Assembly: GCA_964036155.1 (NCBI GenBank) | Contig: OZ038423.1 | Location: 67,037,249 to 67,101,248, forward strand | DNA from: Diploscapter coronatus | Taxonomy: Eukaryota > Nematoda > Chromadorea > Rhabditida > Rhabditidae | Length of the DNA: 64,000 nt | Direction of reading: 5' to 3' | Part shown: positions 1 to 10,562 of the stretch, piece after piece | Numbering within the stretch: position 1 is the first letter of the stretch | How the letters are laid out: every line of letters begins with the position of its first letter | Made by a program: the position numbers and the translations under genes | Notes under the pieces: model-generated | What the model was told of the DNA's origin: nothing | What the model saw: only the letters and a program-made list of their open reading frames with translations | The model's database searches: none

Positions 1-3000
1 GAACGTCATAGGTCGCGAACAGAAGGTCGTTGTTGGTTGGATCACAAGAAAATTGTTTGACACAAGTCGTTGAGTTGGAAAGATCCGTGATGATTGGCTC
101 ATAGTGTTCTCCGGCATTTGGATCCTCGTCATTGCAGGTCGATGAGTTGAAGATCGTCCATGAAGAGCCATTGGGGTCAGTGTCTATCACACAATCATCA
201 CATGGTCCTGAAATTCCATGGCATGTTTTCGACTTTGGTTTTACCTATTGAAACCTACCAGAAACGATAGTTGAAGAGTTTCTACACATAGCAGAGTGAA
301 TGTATAGACTCATTGACTCGTCCGTATATGTGCCGTTGCTATTGCAGAAAAGAGTCACAGGATAAGTAGTATTATCGATGTAAGAACAGGCTCCGCTCAC
401 TTCCCATAAGGGCACATCGTAGATCATGAACAGGGAATCGTCATTAGTTGGATCACAAGAAAACTGTTTGACACAAGTCGTTGAGTTGGATAAATCAGTG
501 ATGATTGGCGCATAGCGATCTCCAGCATTCGGATCCTCGTCATTGCAAGTCGATGAGTTGAAATTCGACCATGAAGAACTATTGGGATCGGTGTCTACTA
601 CGCAATCGTCACATGGCCCTATAAAAAAATTCATAATTTTCTTATTTCTATAGAATATAACCTGAGACTACAGTCGACTGGTTTCTGCAGACGATCGCAT
701 GAACAATAATATTTCCGCCTTCATCACTATATGTGCCATTAATGCAGTACATTTTCAATGGAGTATCGGGATTGGAAGTATCATTGCCTATGGAGCAAAC
801 ATTGTATGCCGAGAGGAATGGAGCATCGGCACGAATGAAGACGAAATCTTCGGGTGACGCGCATTCAAACTGTTTCACACAAGTCGTTGAGTTGGATAGA
901 TCCGTGATTATCGGTGAGTAAAGTTCTCCAGCATTTGGATCCTCGTCATTGCAGGTCGATGAGTTGAAGATCGTCCATGAAGAGCCATTGGGGTCAGTGT
1001 CTATCACACAATCATCACATGGTCCTGAAATTCCATGGCATGTTTTCGACTTTGGTTTTACCTATTGAAACCTACCAGAAACGATAGTTGAAGAGTTTCT
1101 ACACATAGCAGAGTGAATGTATAGACTCATTGACTCGTCCGTATATGTGCCGTTGCTATTGCAGAAAAGAGTCACAGGATAAGTAGTATTATCGATGTAA
1201 GAACAGGCTCCGCTCACTTCCCATAAGGGCATATCGTAAATCATGAACAGAGAATCGTCATTAGTTGGATCACAAGAAAATTGTTTGACACAAGTCGTTG
1301 AGTTGGATAAATCAGTGATGATTGGCTCATAGCGATCTCCGGCATTTGGATCCTCGTCATTGCAGGTCGATGAGTTGAAGATCGTCCATGAAGAGCCATT
1401 GGGATCGGTGTCTATCACGCAATCATCACATGGCCCTGCAATAGCATCCTTCTTGCAGACGTATGCTCCGATCGCTGTTCCACAATCCACAGTCGTCCAT
1501 TGGCCTTCGTCCACTTCTCCATCAACCAGCGCAATCGCAAAACAGTTGAACAGAGCTGGCTCGAATAAACCTTAACTGTCACTGTATTCGATGAATTTTC
1601 AAATTGTTTGTATTTGAAAGAGTTATAAAATTTATGAAATCTTTAAATCAGGGCTGTTAGGAATTCCGATCAAGCTTTGGAACTTTTCATCTGACCCGAT
1701 TGGATAGAATCGAATTTGGATTTACCAAAAAGTTGACCGGATCGAATTTTTCGATTCAACTTATTTGACTGAAATTGTGCAACAACAGACGACTTTGAGT
1801 AGAATAAAATTCGATTTTAGTATTATGTCGAAAAGAACAATGAAAATGACTGGTGCAAAAAATTTGGGAATAGGCTGCAGAAAAATTCAATGCACAAAAT
1901 GGTCATAACTTTGCTCCCATTGAACCATTTTTGGAGATCTAAAAAGCGTTCTACTTTGGCTAATCTCGCCGATCACACATCAATGTTAGTTTTTCATGGT
2001 GATCAATTCTGATAATTGACTTGGATTTTCTAACTATAATCGAACCTGAGGTTTTCCCGTACTTTTCTTCGGGATCGATAAGTTTCATATAAAGTTTCTT
2101 CAAAACCGAAACTAAAACTTTTGCCCAGCACAGGGTTTCACCCATTAGCAGAACAGAGAATAGTATCGAAGATTGTTTGTAGCATTATCAGAAAAGTAAA
2201 ATTTATTTGTTGGTATCCATGAATGGACAGAACTCAATCAAAAGTTACTGGTGGAAAGAAAAACCATATTGTTTGATACAAGCTTGACTACCAGTGTTAT
2301 TCCAATCCAAATTCGATTGATCGAGCCACAACCAATAGTCGATCACAGTGAAGAGACCGATTGTCGCCAGTTCTGGTGGGTCTGGGCCAAATAGTCCAAG
2401 GATGAAGTCGTTTTCCTACATTTCACATGCATTTTTATCACTTGAATCGTGATTGTCAAGGATTGATTTCTTGTTTTATTACATTCAGAAGGGAACAGCT
2501 TTGTGATCTATTTGAATAGGGAAGATTTTCCCATTTAATTTCATCCTGAGAATATGAAAGAAAGAGGTGCACGACAGGCAAAAATTATTGTCAGTTTTAT
2601 TGGACGTCAACTTACTTCTTGTGAATGAATAGAAGCAGCCATTCCACCTTCTTCGAGACATCGAGTTATCGCCTCAGCTGGTGACACTTCAGTCTTGTTG
2701 GCTTTGTAGCAGTAGTTTTCGAAGCTGGTGTATCCTTCATCGCATTGCGCTTCTGAATATATGTTGAAGGATATAATATTAGTAATACAAAGTAGATAGG
2801 ACCTACTATAACCCAAAAATTCTACACTACGATGACTGCTACCTCTAGCGAATTATACCTAGGGACCGCAGATAGCTTTACAAAGTTTATAATTTTCCGC
2901 AATTTCCTATCCAAACTTATAACTCTTGATGTAGCCAAGACAGTCATGAAGAAAAGCAGCTTGCGTAATGGACACGTTTTCCAATATAAAACGCCTGCGG

Positions 3001-3478
3001 ACGCGCACTTTCTGACAAGGCTTTTTGGTGAACAACCATTTTTATGGGTGGTTTATCAATTCTGATGGTGATCTTTCGTGAACACCAATTTTGAAAGGTA
3101 CTTGCTTCCTATTTTTTGGTTTTCTTTAATTACTTTTTATTGCCAGTCGCATTTTGTAGAAGCGAGGAGTTTGCAGACCCTAATTATACTGTACTTTTTC
3201 TCTCTACTAGACAATGTTTATTTTTTTCCTCGCAGTATTCGCTTTCTTGCCTGTACTCACATTTTCTACACTATTCTTTCATATGAACATTGCAAATTAT
3301 CGAAAAATGATTTTAAAATCGACTTCCTTCGACGATAATGAGCTTTCCTTCATGATACATCACAAAATTTTTAGATTTAAATTATTCAAGACTTCTTTAT
3401 TCGAAAATAATTACCCGCTCTAGAGAAGACAGCCAGCAACAGTGCCGAAAGAAGTAGTAGCTCGAATTTCAGCTGCAT
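1..3478 (-). CDS. Secreted C-type lectin with array of cysteine-rich repeats (3' end beyond window)
   Basis: Predicted exons, 5' to 3': 3478-3415 (signal peptide, MQLKFELLLLSALLLAVFSR), 2752-2616, 2415-2292, 1570-1076, 1024-662, 618-259 and 207-1. The second to fourth exons form a C-type lectin-like domain: CDEGY...NYCYKAN, EGGMAASIHSQE, ENDFILGLFG, a W-x-W/Y-W segment and GQWTTVDC...YVCKK. No EPN, QPD or WND calcium-sugar motif is visible, so sugar binding is doubtful. Then come at least four copies of a domain of roughly 120 residues starting GPCDDCV, with CVKQFSC and a final CRN...STVVSG. It resembles the nematode six-cysteine C6/DUF281 type found in lectin-like proteins. Each copy is one exon with phase 1 introns on both sides. 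The intron at 1571-2291 is unusually long (about 720 bp), and the TTAAG acceptor at 1571 is weak. Likely an extracellular or immune-type secreted protein; role inferred from family. Confidence 0.8.
118..1417. repeat. 817-bp direct duplication of a two-exon unit in the lectin gene
   Basis: Bases from about 118 to 600 reappear at about 935 to 1417 with only scattered differences, including the 48-bp intron (208-258 matching 1025-1075). The offset is a constant 817 bp, for example the same string starts at 204 and 1021. The duplicated unit holds two cysteine-rich repeat exons. Intron identity as well as exon identity points to a recent unequal crossover or gene conversion rather than old domain duplication. 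Confidence 0.85.
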
Positions 3479-3520
3479 CTAATGAAATCGTTTGATGCTT
3501 GATTGCATCAGTGTTCGCAC

Positions 3521-3627
3521 TTTTATACTTCACTTTCGAAGCGTTTCGTGGAAGTTTGGTTGTTTCTTTGAGGGCCTCAATCCGAACTAATTCCATCGAC
3601 TCCATCGATAGACACTCGGATTTGCAT
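3521..3627 (-). promoter_or_regulatory. Octamer plus TATA promoter module of first lectin gene
   Basis: On the minus strand an ATGCAAAT octamer (3620-3627) inside GATTTTGGATGCAAATCC is followed 93 bp downstream by TATAAAA (3521-3527), and the predicted start codon is 43 bp further at 3478. The same module occurs before the third lectin gene and at 10.5 kb with nearly the same spacing. Confidence 0.55.
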
Positions 3628-3989
3628 CCAAAATCAGTTTACTTCAGAGTTGTCGGAGTCGCGGAATCATTATTTTTAATTCTCCCTCGAACATTTCAAA
3701 TAAGTGGTTAAAGTTTATCAGGAAGTTGATATAGTTCGGGAAATTAATTCGAATTTGTTTTTGGAAAGTAGACAGAAGTGAATCAACTCAAAGTGGGATA
3801 AGAATCTTAGCAAAAACCTTCAAAGACAATAAACCTGAATCTTCAATAAACAGTAAAAAATGCACAATGAAAATCTTTATACTATGTTTCTTATCAACAA
3901 TTTATTAAGCAACTTTCAGTTAGGGAAAATATCAATTTTACTGGTAATAATTAGTATTCTGAACGATTTCTAAATTGAAAATGATACAG

Positions 3990-4113
3990 CGATGACTCTG
4001 CAAGAAAATTGTTTTGCACAAGTCGTTGGGTTAGAAAGATTCGTGATTATCGGTGAATAAAATTCTCCAACATTGGGATCTTCGTCATTGCAGGTCGATG
4101 AATTGAAATTCGG
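3990..4113 (-). pseudogene. Remnant of cysteine-rich repeat beyond a premature stop
   Basis: Downstream of the in-frame TGA at 4114-4116, the same frame continues to read a recognisable half repeat: PNFNSSTCNDEDPN, then IITNLSNPTTC and KQFSC, after which similarity is lost. It matches the repeat exons of the first lectin gene, so the exon once extended further and is now non-coding or truncated. Confidence 0.65.
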
Positions 4114-4807
4114 TCATGAAGAACTGTTGGGATCGGTGTCTACCATGCAATCATCACACGGCCCTAAAGTAGAGAAAAATTACTGAAGTAATTGATTGAA
4201 AAGCAACAGTACTCATAAATGCAGAAAAAAACAATCGTTAATGTACAAACGAATCGAAACCATTTTGTTTTACAACATTTACCTTGAGAAACAGTCGTTG
4301 TGGCTGCAGTCGGTGTTCCATACGCCAGTTTCTTACAGACGAATGGAATGTAGTCTTCAGTACAAGCTACACTAACCCACTGACCAATTTCGATAGTTTG
4401 GCTATCGTAAGCGATTGCCATGCAATATCCGATATTTGCAGTATCATTCAGGCCTAAAATGCTCGTAAAAATACTATAATCTATATCTGGCAATACCAGT
4501 GCTATTGTAATCGCCCCAAGGCGATTCGTCCCACCATCCACTGCTTTCGCCAGCATTGAGGAGTCCAATTGAGGCAAGAGGAGGGGGGTTTGAACCAAAC
4601 AATGTCAATACAAAATCATTTTCCTAAAAGTTTTTTTTTTTTTGAAGATATCAAGCTGTTTCAAAGTTACCTCCTGCGAATGGATAGAGACTTGATGCCC
4701 TCCTTCAGCCTGACACTGTGCTTCACCTTCGATTGGCAACACCTCAGATGAATTGCCCTTGTAACAGTAATAGTTCCAATGTGTATATCCGTCATCACAG
4801 ATGGCAC
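4114..4807 (-). CDS. Secreted C-type lectin, truncated in its cysteine-rich repeat; 5' exon not found
   Basis: Exons 4807-4681, 4623-4497, 4453-4283 and 4163-4114 give a C-type lectin-like domain (AICDDGYTHWNYYCYKGN, HQVSIHSQE, NDFVLTLFG, IGQWVSVACTEDYIPFVCKK), a short Thr-rich linker ending TTTVSQ, and the first 18 or so residues of a GPCDDC repeat. A TGA (4114-4116) replaces the Trp codon (TCA-TGG in the sister repeats), so the protein ends there. The acceptor at 4808 implies a separate upstream signal-peptide exon, which I could not find; reading through from an ATG at 4838 would give a very short hydrophobic leader. Intron 4454-4496 is only 43 bp. It may be a functional lectin without the repeat tail, or a gene in decay. 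Confidence 0.6.
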
Positions 4808-4838
4808 CTATAAGTAAAAAAAACTTCAAATATGTCAT

Positions 4839-5623
4839 GGTGATTATATCTGAATTCTTTTCAAAATAATTGAAGACTTTCGTATTCTCATCCTTGATTA
4901 TGTGTGTGTATGAATAGTTTGAAAATAACGGAATGGCATAACACCAACTGATAAATCACTATTTTGGTCTTGGCGAAACTCATACGTGATGGAATGTGTT
5001 TCTTACTCCATTTGTCTCATAATTTTATTACTAATTTTCACCATTCTGTTAGTTTGTCTTTTCTAGGTTACCGATGAATGGTTTGAAGAAAAAGAACGCG
5101 TGAATTACCTCTACTATATAAGAATGTAGCCACCTTTTTTAATTCCAATTTTCAAATTTAATCTGAAAGTTAGAATAATCTTCACAGGGCTCTTTAAAAA
5201 TAATGATGTCAAGGTAAATGGTCCATTCTAATCGACAAATAATATTGAATTTAGTTTATTTGGGATAAAAATATTTAGTAGAGGTAATTGAAATTCTAAC
5301 AGCCAGACAAAAGCTGGCACTAGAATGACGAGCGGGCGAGAAAGTTCGAGTAGCTATAATAAAAATCAATGGTTAATGAAAATAATTATGAGCCAGAGCA
5401 ATTGTTTCATTACAATGAGTAGAAAAATCATAAATTTTATTTATCAGGTAATTTATAAAATGTGAAACAAAACGAGTGCCGGTATGTCGAAAAGTTTAGT
5501 TTAAAAAATAAATTTGATCAGAAACGAATTCACACAGTATGAAACTTGAGTATGCTTTTATTAAAGAAAATACTTGAATAAAATTAAACTTTTATATTTC
5601 ACGGATAATGATGTTTATCTAAT
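4839..5623. other. Gap between second and third lectin genes
   Basis: No convincing exon on either strand. It should contain the missing first exon and promoter of the second lectin gene; a TATATAG on the minus strand near 5115 is the only promoter-like string seen. The octamer module found before the other lectin genes is absent here. Confidence 0.4.
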
Positions 5624-8536
5624 TCATTTCTTGGCACAAAGTGTGGCAATAACTTGGTCTTTTTTACAATTTCCGAATATTCCAGTTGTTGGGTTACAAG
5701 AAAATTCGTCGTTGCAGTTGTTGTACGAATTCGTGGTTGCTTTGGTGCATTTGATCTTTCCGCTGCCATGCTGGCGAATTACAGCCATTCCTGTGTTGTA
5801 GAGGCTTGGGTTGCAGTAAAATCCATTTGTACAGGAATTAGATCCATTGTTATTGATAATTTGTGGTGCACCATGCAGGTATAAGAGAGGATTGAAAGGG
5901 CAACCGGCGTTTGTCCAGCCGTAATCTTCAAATGCCACAGGGTTACATCCAGAGCAGCCTAAAAATAAATTTTATCTTTATCTGAATTTCAGCTATAATC
6001 TCCATGGAGGAACGAAGGTGATAGCTCTGAAGGAAAAAAGCCCGATGATCAGGAAAATTTAGTAAGCAAATATGTATTACCGGGAGGTGGAGTTGTTATT
6101 GGCGAATTTGATTTAGCGCAAAGTGTGGCAATAACTTGGTCCTTTTTACAATTTCCGAATACTCCAGTTGTTGGATTACAAGAGAATTCGTCGTTGCAGT
6201 TGTTGTAAGCAGTAGTAGCCTTCCGGGTGCATTTGATCTTTCCACTGCCATGCTGACGAATAACAGTCATTCCTGTGTTGTAGAGGCTTGGATCGCAATA
6301 AAATCCGTTTGTGCAAGAATTTGATGCATTATTAGTCACGATCTGGGGAGCATCATGGAAATATAATAACGGGTTAAAGGAGCAATCTGCATTAGCCCAG
6401 TCGTAGTTTTCGAAAGCCACTGGATCACATACAGTGCAAGGACCTAAGGATATTGAATCATGGAGACTAAATTTATTCTGTATACATTTTGCAAGTGGAA
6501 AAATGAAGCCGTACCACATCAAGAATCGATATCCAACAGGGTTGGCCCAATTTTCAACCGATTTTTGCGTTTTAGTTAGTTTTCGCTACGACTTTTGTTA
6601 ATTATTTCAAAAGTAATTAGATAATTGGCTAATTAGCTCTTTCAGATGGTTTTCGAATGGGTTCACGCAGTTCACAGAGCGATCAGATCAATAAAATGTT
6701 TTTATTTTTATTTTTAATAGCATGAAAATGATGAATACGGTGGAACTGCGACCTAGTTAGGATTATCGACCAACTATTGAATGATTTTGAAAGGTAATTA
6801 TTAAAAGTAATTAGGAAAACGGTAATTAAATCACAGAAATCGATTGAAAACTGGATTTAGCTATGTTGAGCAGTCGATTTTCGATAGACGTGGCCTCATT
6901 TTCTGCACTTGCAAAATGTATGCAGGATAGAGTTAGTCTCCATGACTCAATACAAAATAATTATAAATTTCTAACCAAAAGTGTAAGTTTTATTATATTA
7001 CCTGGAGTAGTTGACGGTTCTGTAGAATGTCCCTGAGTAGTATGTGCTACAGTAGTGTGAGATTGTGTAGTATGTGACTGTGTAGTTATATCCAATTGCG
7101 GAGTTGTTAGAGGTGCTTCTGTAGCTTCGGATGTCAGAGGTGCCTCTGTAGCTTCGGATGTCAGAGGAGCTTCTGTAGCTTCAGTGGTGAATATAGCGTC
7201 CTTCTTGCACACGAACGGATGAAAAGACTGAAGGCACTTGACATTTCTCCATTGGCCAGCGTTAACCACGTCACTTTCGTATGCAATCGCCACGCAGAGT
7301 CCATAAGTCAAATTTCGCAAACCTGAATGATGTTATTTGTTCCTCTCCTAATATTATTGCAGAGGCAGCCAAACGTTTGAAGATATTCATCATAAATTCT
7401 GAAGAATACGTTCACTAACTTATCAAAAATGACTATTTTGCTCGAATTTGGCATACTTGTGCAAACGTCTTCTCCATTAATGGTTCAAATTTTACCGATA
7501 TCAGATGAGCAAAGTCAATAAATGCGAAAAAAAAAAATTCTTTAAAAATTTAATATTATCTAAGAGAGTAAAAATTATACTAGCTATCATACCGAATCCA
7601 TTGTAGTTGAAATAGGTTGCATCAAGCCATAGTGAAAAATGATTGGAGAATGAAAAGAGACCAATGATGGCTAGTGCTGGTGGACTTTCACCGAACAACC
7701 CTAGCACGAAGTTATTCTCCTGAATATACACTCATTCATTTACTTATTCTTTTTTATCGAGGCTACTTGGAGCTCTGATTTTGAAAAATAATGAATTTGA
7801 ATCGGAATAGAAATTTTAATTGACCAAAATTGGTGTAGGAATTGGGTTTAAATTTTCAACGGCTCGACATCGAAATTGGAATTCCAAAATCTTCGATTCT
7901 TCGAAGACAGAAATTCGAGTAATCATATTACCGTATCCCCTCTAATTGAAGGGCATGCTCTTCTATTTTCAGACCCTCAATTTTCGAAAGATTCGAATTT
8001 TTCAAACCGCCATAACTCTTCATCTGATGGTAGTAGAAAGTTAGAATTGAGAGTAAATAATATGCTCTGAATATTCTAAAGAATGCATGAAAATACTTTC
8101 CAAGATGATTTATGTTAGGTGATGGGCGGTTCTAGCATTTGGGTGATGCACTACTATTAGAGATGTCTTTCGATTAGAGAGAATACGACATTTATGAACC
8201 TCTTCTGAATGGATTGAAACAACCATCCCTCCTTCATTGCTGCACTGAACCAAAGCTTCGAGAGGATTCACTTCTGTATTGTTAGCTTTGTAGCAAAATT
8301 CCCCGAAGATCGTATAGTCATCATCGCATTCGTATGCTGAAAATACGATTTGTTCAACAATTGCATGGTGATTTGATTGGCAGGGGAAGTGAGCAGCTTA
8401 GAGGAATAACGTGATTCTAGGTTTAGATAAAAAGTTATTAGTTGCCTCTTGATACTTAGATGATAAACTGACCTGCTTTCGTCAATGCAGCCAACAGCAA
8501 TGTTAGAAAGAGCTCTTTCCAAATTTGACGTCGCAT
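5624..8536 (-). CDS. Secreted C-type lectin with Thr-rich linker and two cysteine-rich domains
   Basis: Six exons resolve cleanly: 8536-8473 (signal peptide, MRRQIWKELFLTLLLAALTK), 8336-8200, 7719-7593, 7322-7002, 6443-6081 and 5958-5624. Exons 2-4 encode the lectin-like domain (YECDDDYTIFGEFCYKANN, GMVVSIHSEE, ENNFVLGLFGESPP, CVAIAYESDVV, GQWRNVKC...FVCKK), again without EPN/QPD/WND motifs. A linker follows with three near-identical EATEAPLTS units and QSHTT units, likely O-glycosylated. Each of the last two exons carries one cysteine-rich domain of a subtype different from the first lectin gene (FENYDWANADCSFNPLLY, CTNGFYCDPSLYNTG, CNDEFSCNPTTG, ATLCAK). The protein is about 445 residues, ends at TGA 5624-5626 and is extracellular; immune or gut function is inferred from family only. 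Confidence 0.82.
7930..8188. mobile_element. MITE family A, copy 1 (in lectin intron)
   Basis: Terminal inverted repeats start CGTATcCCCTCTAATTGAAG on the left and the reverse complement of CGATTAGAGAGAATACG on the right. The interior is alignable to the copies near 19.4 and 26.0 kb (shared strings such as the block around TATGCTCTGAATATTCTAAAG). It lies wholly inside the intron between exons 2 and 3 of the third lectin gene. No transposase is encoded. Confidence 0.7.
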
Positions 8537-8643
8537 CTAAACTAATCTTAGTAGAAGAAGCTTTATCTTTCAGAAATAAAATTTACGAAAATATTGAGAT
8601 GATGATAATGATCAGTTAGAGATGCATTTCGAATCGTTTTGAA

Positions 8644-8751
8644 TTTTATACTTTTATAGAGGAAATTCGCGATGTTTCACCAAATTTTGACCTTTAGTTG
8701 AAGGTAACTTTTCTTTGCAGAATTCACATAGGCAGGTGAATGGATTTGCAT
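8644..8751 (-). promoter_or_regulatory. Octamer plus TATA promoter module of third lectin gene
   Basis: ATGCAAAT on the minus strand (8744-8751), flanked by GTTTTTGATGCAAATCC, lies 86-94 bp upstream of two TATAAAA strings (8652-8658 and 8644-8650), with the start codon at 8536. Matches the module at 3521-3627. Confidence 0.55.
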
Positions 8752-9879
8752 CAAAAACAGCCTATTTCATGTTTGCGAGGGTAGATGATTTCGGCTAAAC
8801 CCAACGCTTTTTATGAGAGTCAAATTTCGATATCATATCGATTTACATTTTCAGGAACTTTTGTTGCAGACAAATTTCGTTTTCATGCTGAGATACTCGT
8901 TAAGCAGCGATTTTTCTTTATTTTTTGTGGTGATACATAGGTTATCACAGGTATTTTTTAAAAGACATCTTCACCGCTTGATCACCGTTAACGTGTGGAT
9001 CTGTCACAGGCCTTTCCTTTTTTACTATGCTCTCCAATCCAAATCAGCCCAAATGGGATGAAAAATCGAGATGGTAATGAAAATCAAAGGTTACGAATCC
9101 AAGATGCTTCATCGCATGGAAAGATAAATACGCCATACTCCTTGCAACTTGATTCCGCAAAACTCCGACTTCTTCCTCACTGTCATTCTTCTTTTCCACG
9201 TTACTTTTCACGAAGTGGACTATTTTGGTTTTCGAACCCTAAGATGGAAGCTCGAGGTGCACGCGATATCTACTTCCTCTCATGAGATAATACCTCGACT
9301 TTGAATTGACAAACTTCGAATCAGATAGATGTTGTCACTTTGGTTTTCGAACTGCAACCTCAAAACCCAGACCAAATACAAACTCCAAATTTCTCAAATC
9401 AGAATACCATTGAATACTTGTGGCTCCTAGAAAAAGACATCGGTTTTAAAGAAATAGTACGAGGAGGCAAGAGAAGAAAAGAAAAAAGACCGGTGTCTTT
9501 TTCTATAAGCCGATACTGGTATTATTTTTAGGCAAGAGAGAACTCGTCTGTCACTTGTTTAAAAATTCATGGTAAATGTTAATGTTTTCCAACAATTTGA
9601 CAAAAAGATTGGAAATATTTCATCCCCCTTTCACCATCTCACCCTTCAAATTCATGTCGTGTTTACGAATGTCCAATAAATTTGTTTGGTGCTTGCCAAC
9701 ATGATGAAAATTTTAACAGTGTGCATAATTTATTTTGCAAAATTGCGAGTTACAATTTACTGTATCAAGGAAACTATTTCTTCGTCTGATTTCTTGTTTT
9801 TCTGTTCAGCTCAAGGTGAAGCTGTCGTTGTGATGACATCATCAGAAATCCATTCAGGACACATTTGTGTAGTCACACC
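8752..9879. other. Intergenic region upstream of third lectin gene
   Basis: Apart from the foldback element at 9422-9511, nothing convincing is seen. Short open frames here have no splice context or family resemblance. Confidence 0.4.
9422..9511. mobile_element. Foldback element family B, copy 1
   Basis: A 90-bp palindromic element. The left end GGCTCCTAGAAAAAGACATC pairs with the right end GTGTCTTTTTCTATAAGCC. The purine-rich centre (GAAATAGTACGAGG...AAGAAAAG) matches the copies at 33.1 and 51.4 kb. It is non-coding and too short for a transposase. Confidence 0.7.
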
Positions 9880-10029
9880 CTAAATAGAATCATTGATTAC
9901 CACATCGCATTTCAAAACTATGTTGTTTACGTCAACTCCCGCTTGAACTGAAGAAAATATGGCATTAAAGGCGATTTGGAATGTGGTTACGTAGAATCCA
10001 GCTTGATTAATATAGTCCTGAATGAAGAT
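9880..10029 (-). pseudogene. Orphan terminal exon, probably remnant of a secreted-protein gene
   Basis: A good acceptor (CTTTTCAG) precedes an open 3' exon reading IFIQDYINQAGFYVTTFQIA, then FSSVQAGVDVNNIVLKC and a TAG stop at 9880-9882. Upstream (10030-10450) I see no initiator exon or signal peptide, although a lectin-type promoter module lies at 10450-10562 in the right orientation. I do not recognise the family. Most likely a decayed gene whose 5' exons have been lost or mutated; a missed first exon is the alternative. Confidence 0.35.
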
Positions 10030-10449
10030 CTGAAAAGAAGATTTTTTTTTTCAAATCCTTCATGAATGACAAAACAAACTCTCATCTAACACAATTGGGA
10101 AAAAAACCTATATGGTTTTCATACGGGGAAATTAAATAAAGTAAGTAGGCCATAGAATCGAAATCATAATTATGATACTAATTCACAGAAGCATAATCTC
10201 TGGCTAATGGCAGATTAGAAGCTAGAATTTATAAAGTTGAGAAGGAAAACCTAGGCCCAAGAGATTTTTGACAAATGTTTCTCTTCTAAAATCGTAACTT
10301 CAAAAACTTGATAGCGCACAAAGAATTAAAAACTAAGATGAGGTAACAAATTTCTACAAAAAAATAGAAAATATGGACCTTAAACTGGATCGAACGCCGT
10401 TACTAAAATGGTTAGTGTCAAATCTAAACCTCTTCACTCATCGTCACGC

Positions 10450-10562
10450 TTTTATATCATCAAAAATCTACCGATTTCAAAATGCAGAACTAATTGCTTC
10501 AATGAATCGAAGGATTTTCTCGTCAGTTCGACAGACAGGAGGACAAAAACCTGAATTTGCAT
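10450..10562 (-). promoter_or_regulatory. Third copy of the octamer plus TATA module (orphan)
   Basis: Minus-strand ATGCAAAT (10555-10562) within GAACTGATTTGGATGCAAAT, then TATAAAA (10450-10456) 99 bp downstream. It is very like the module of the first lectin gene, but no intact coding start follows it. Confidence 0.45.

Noticed and set aside
1960..2145. 61-codon minus-strand open frame in the lectin gene's long intron
   Set aside because: Lies between two lectin-domain exons that join in phase; no lectin or repeat motif.
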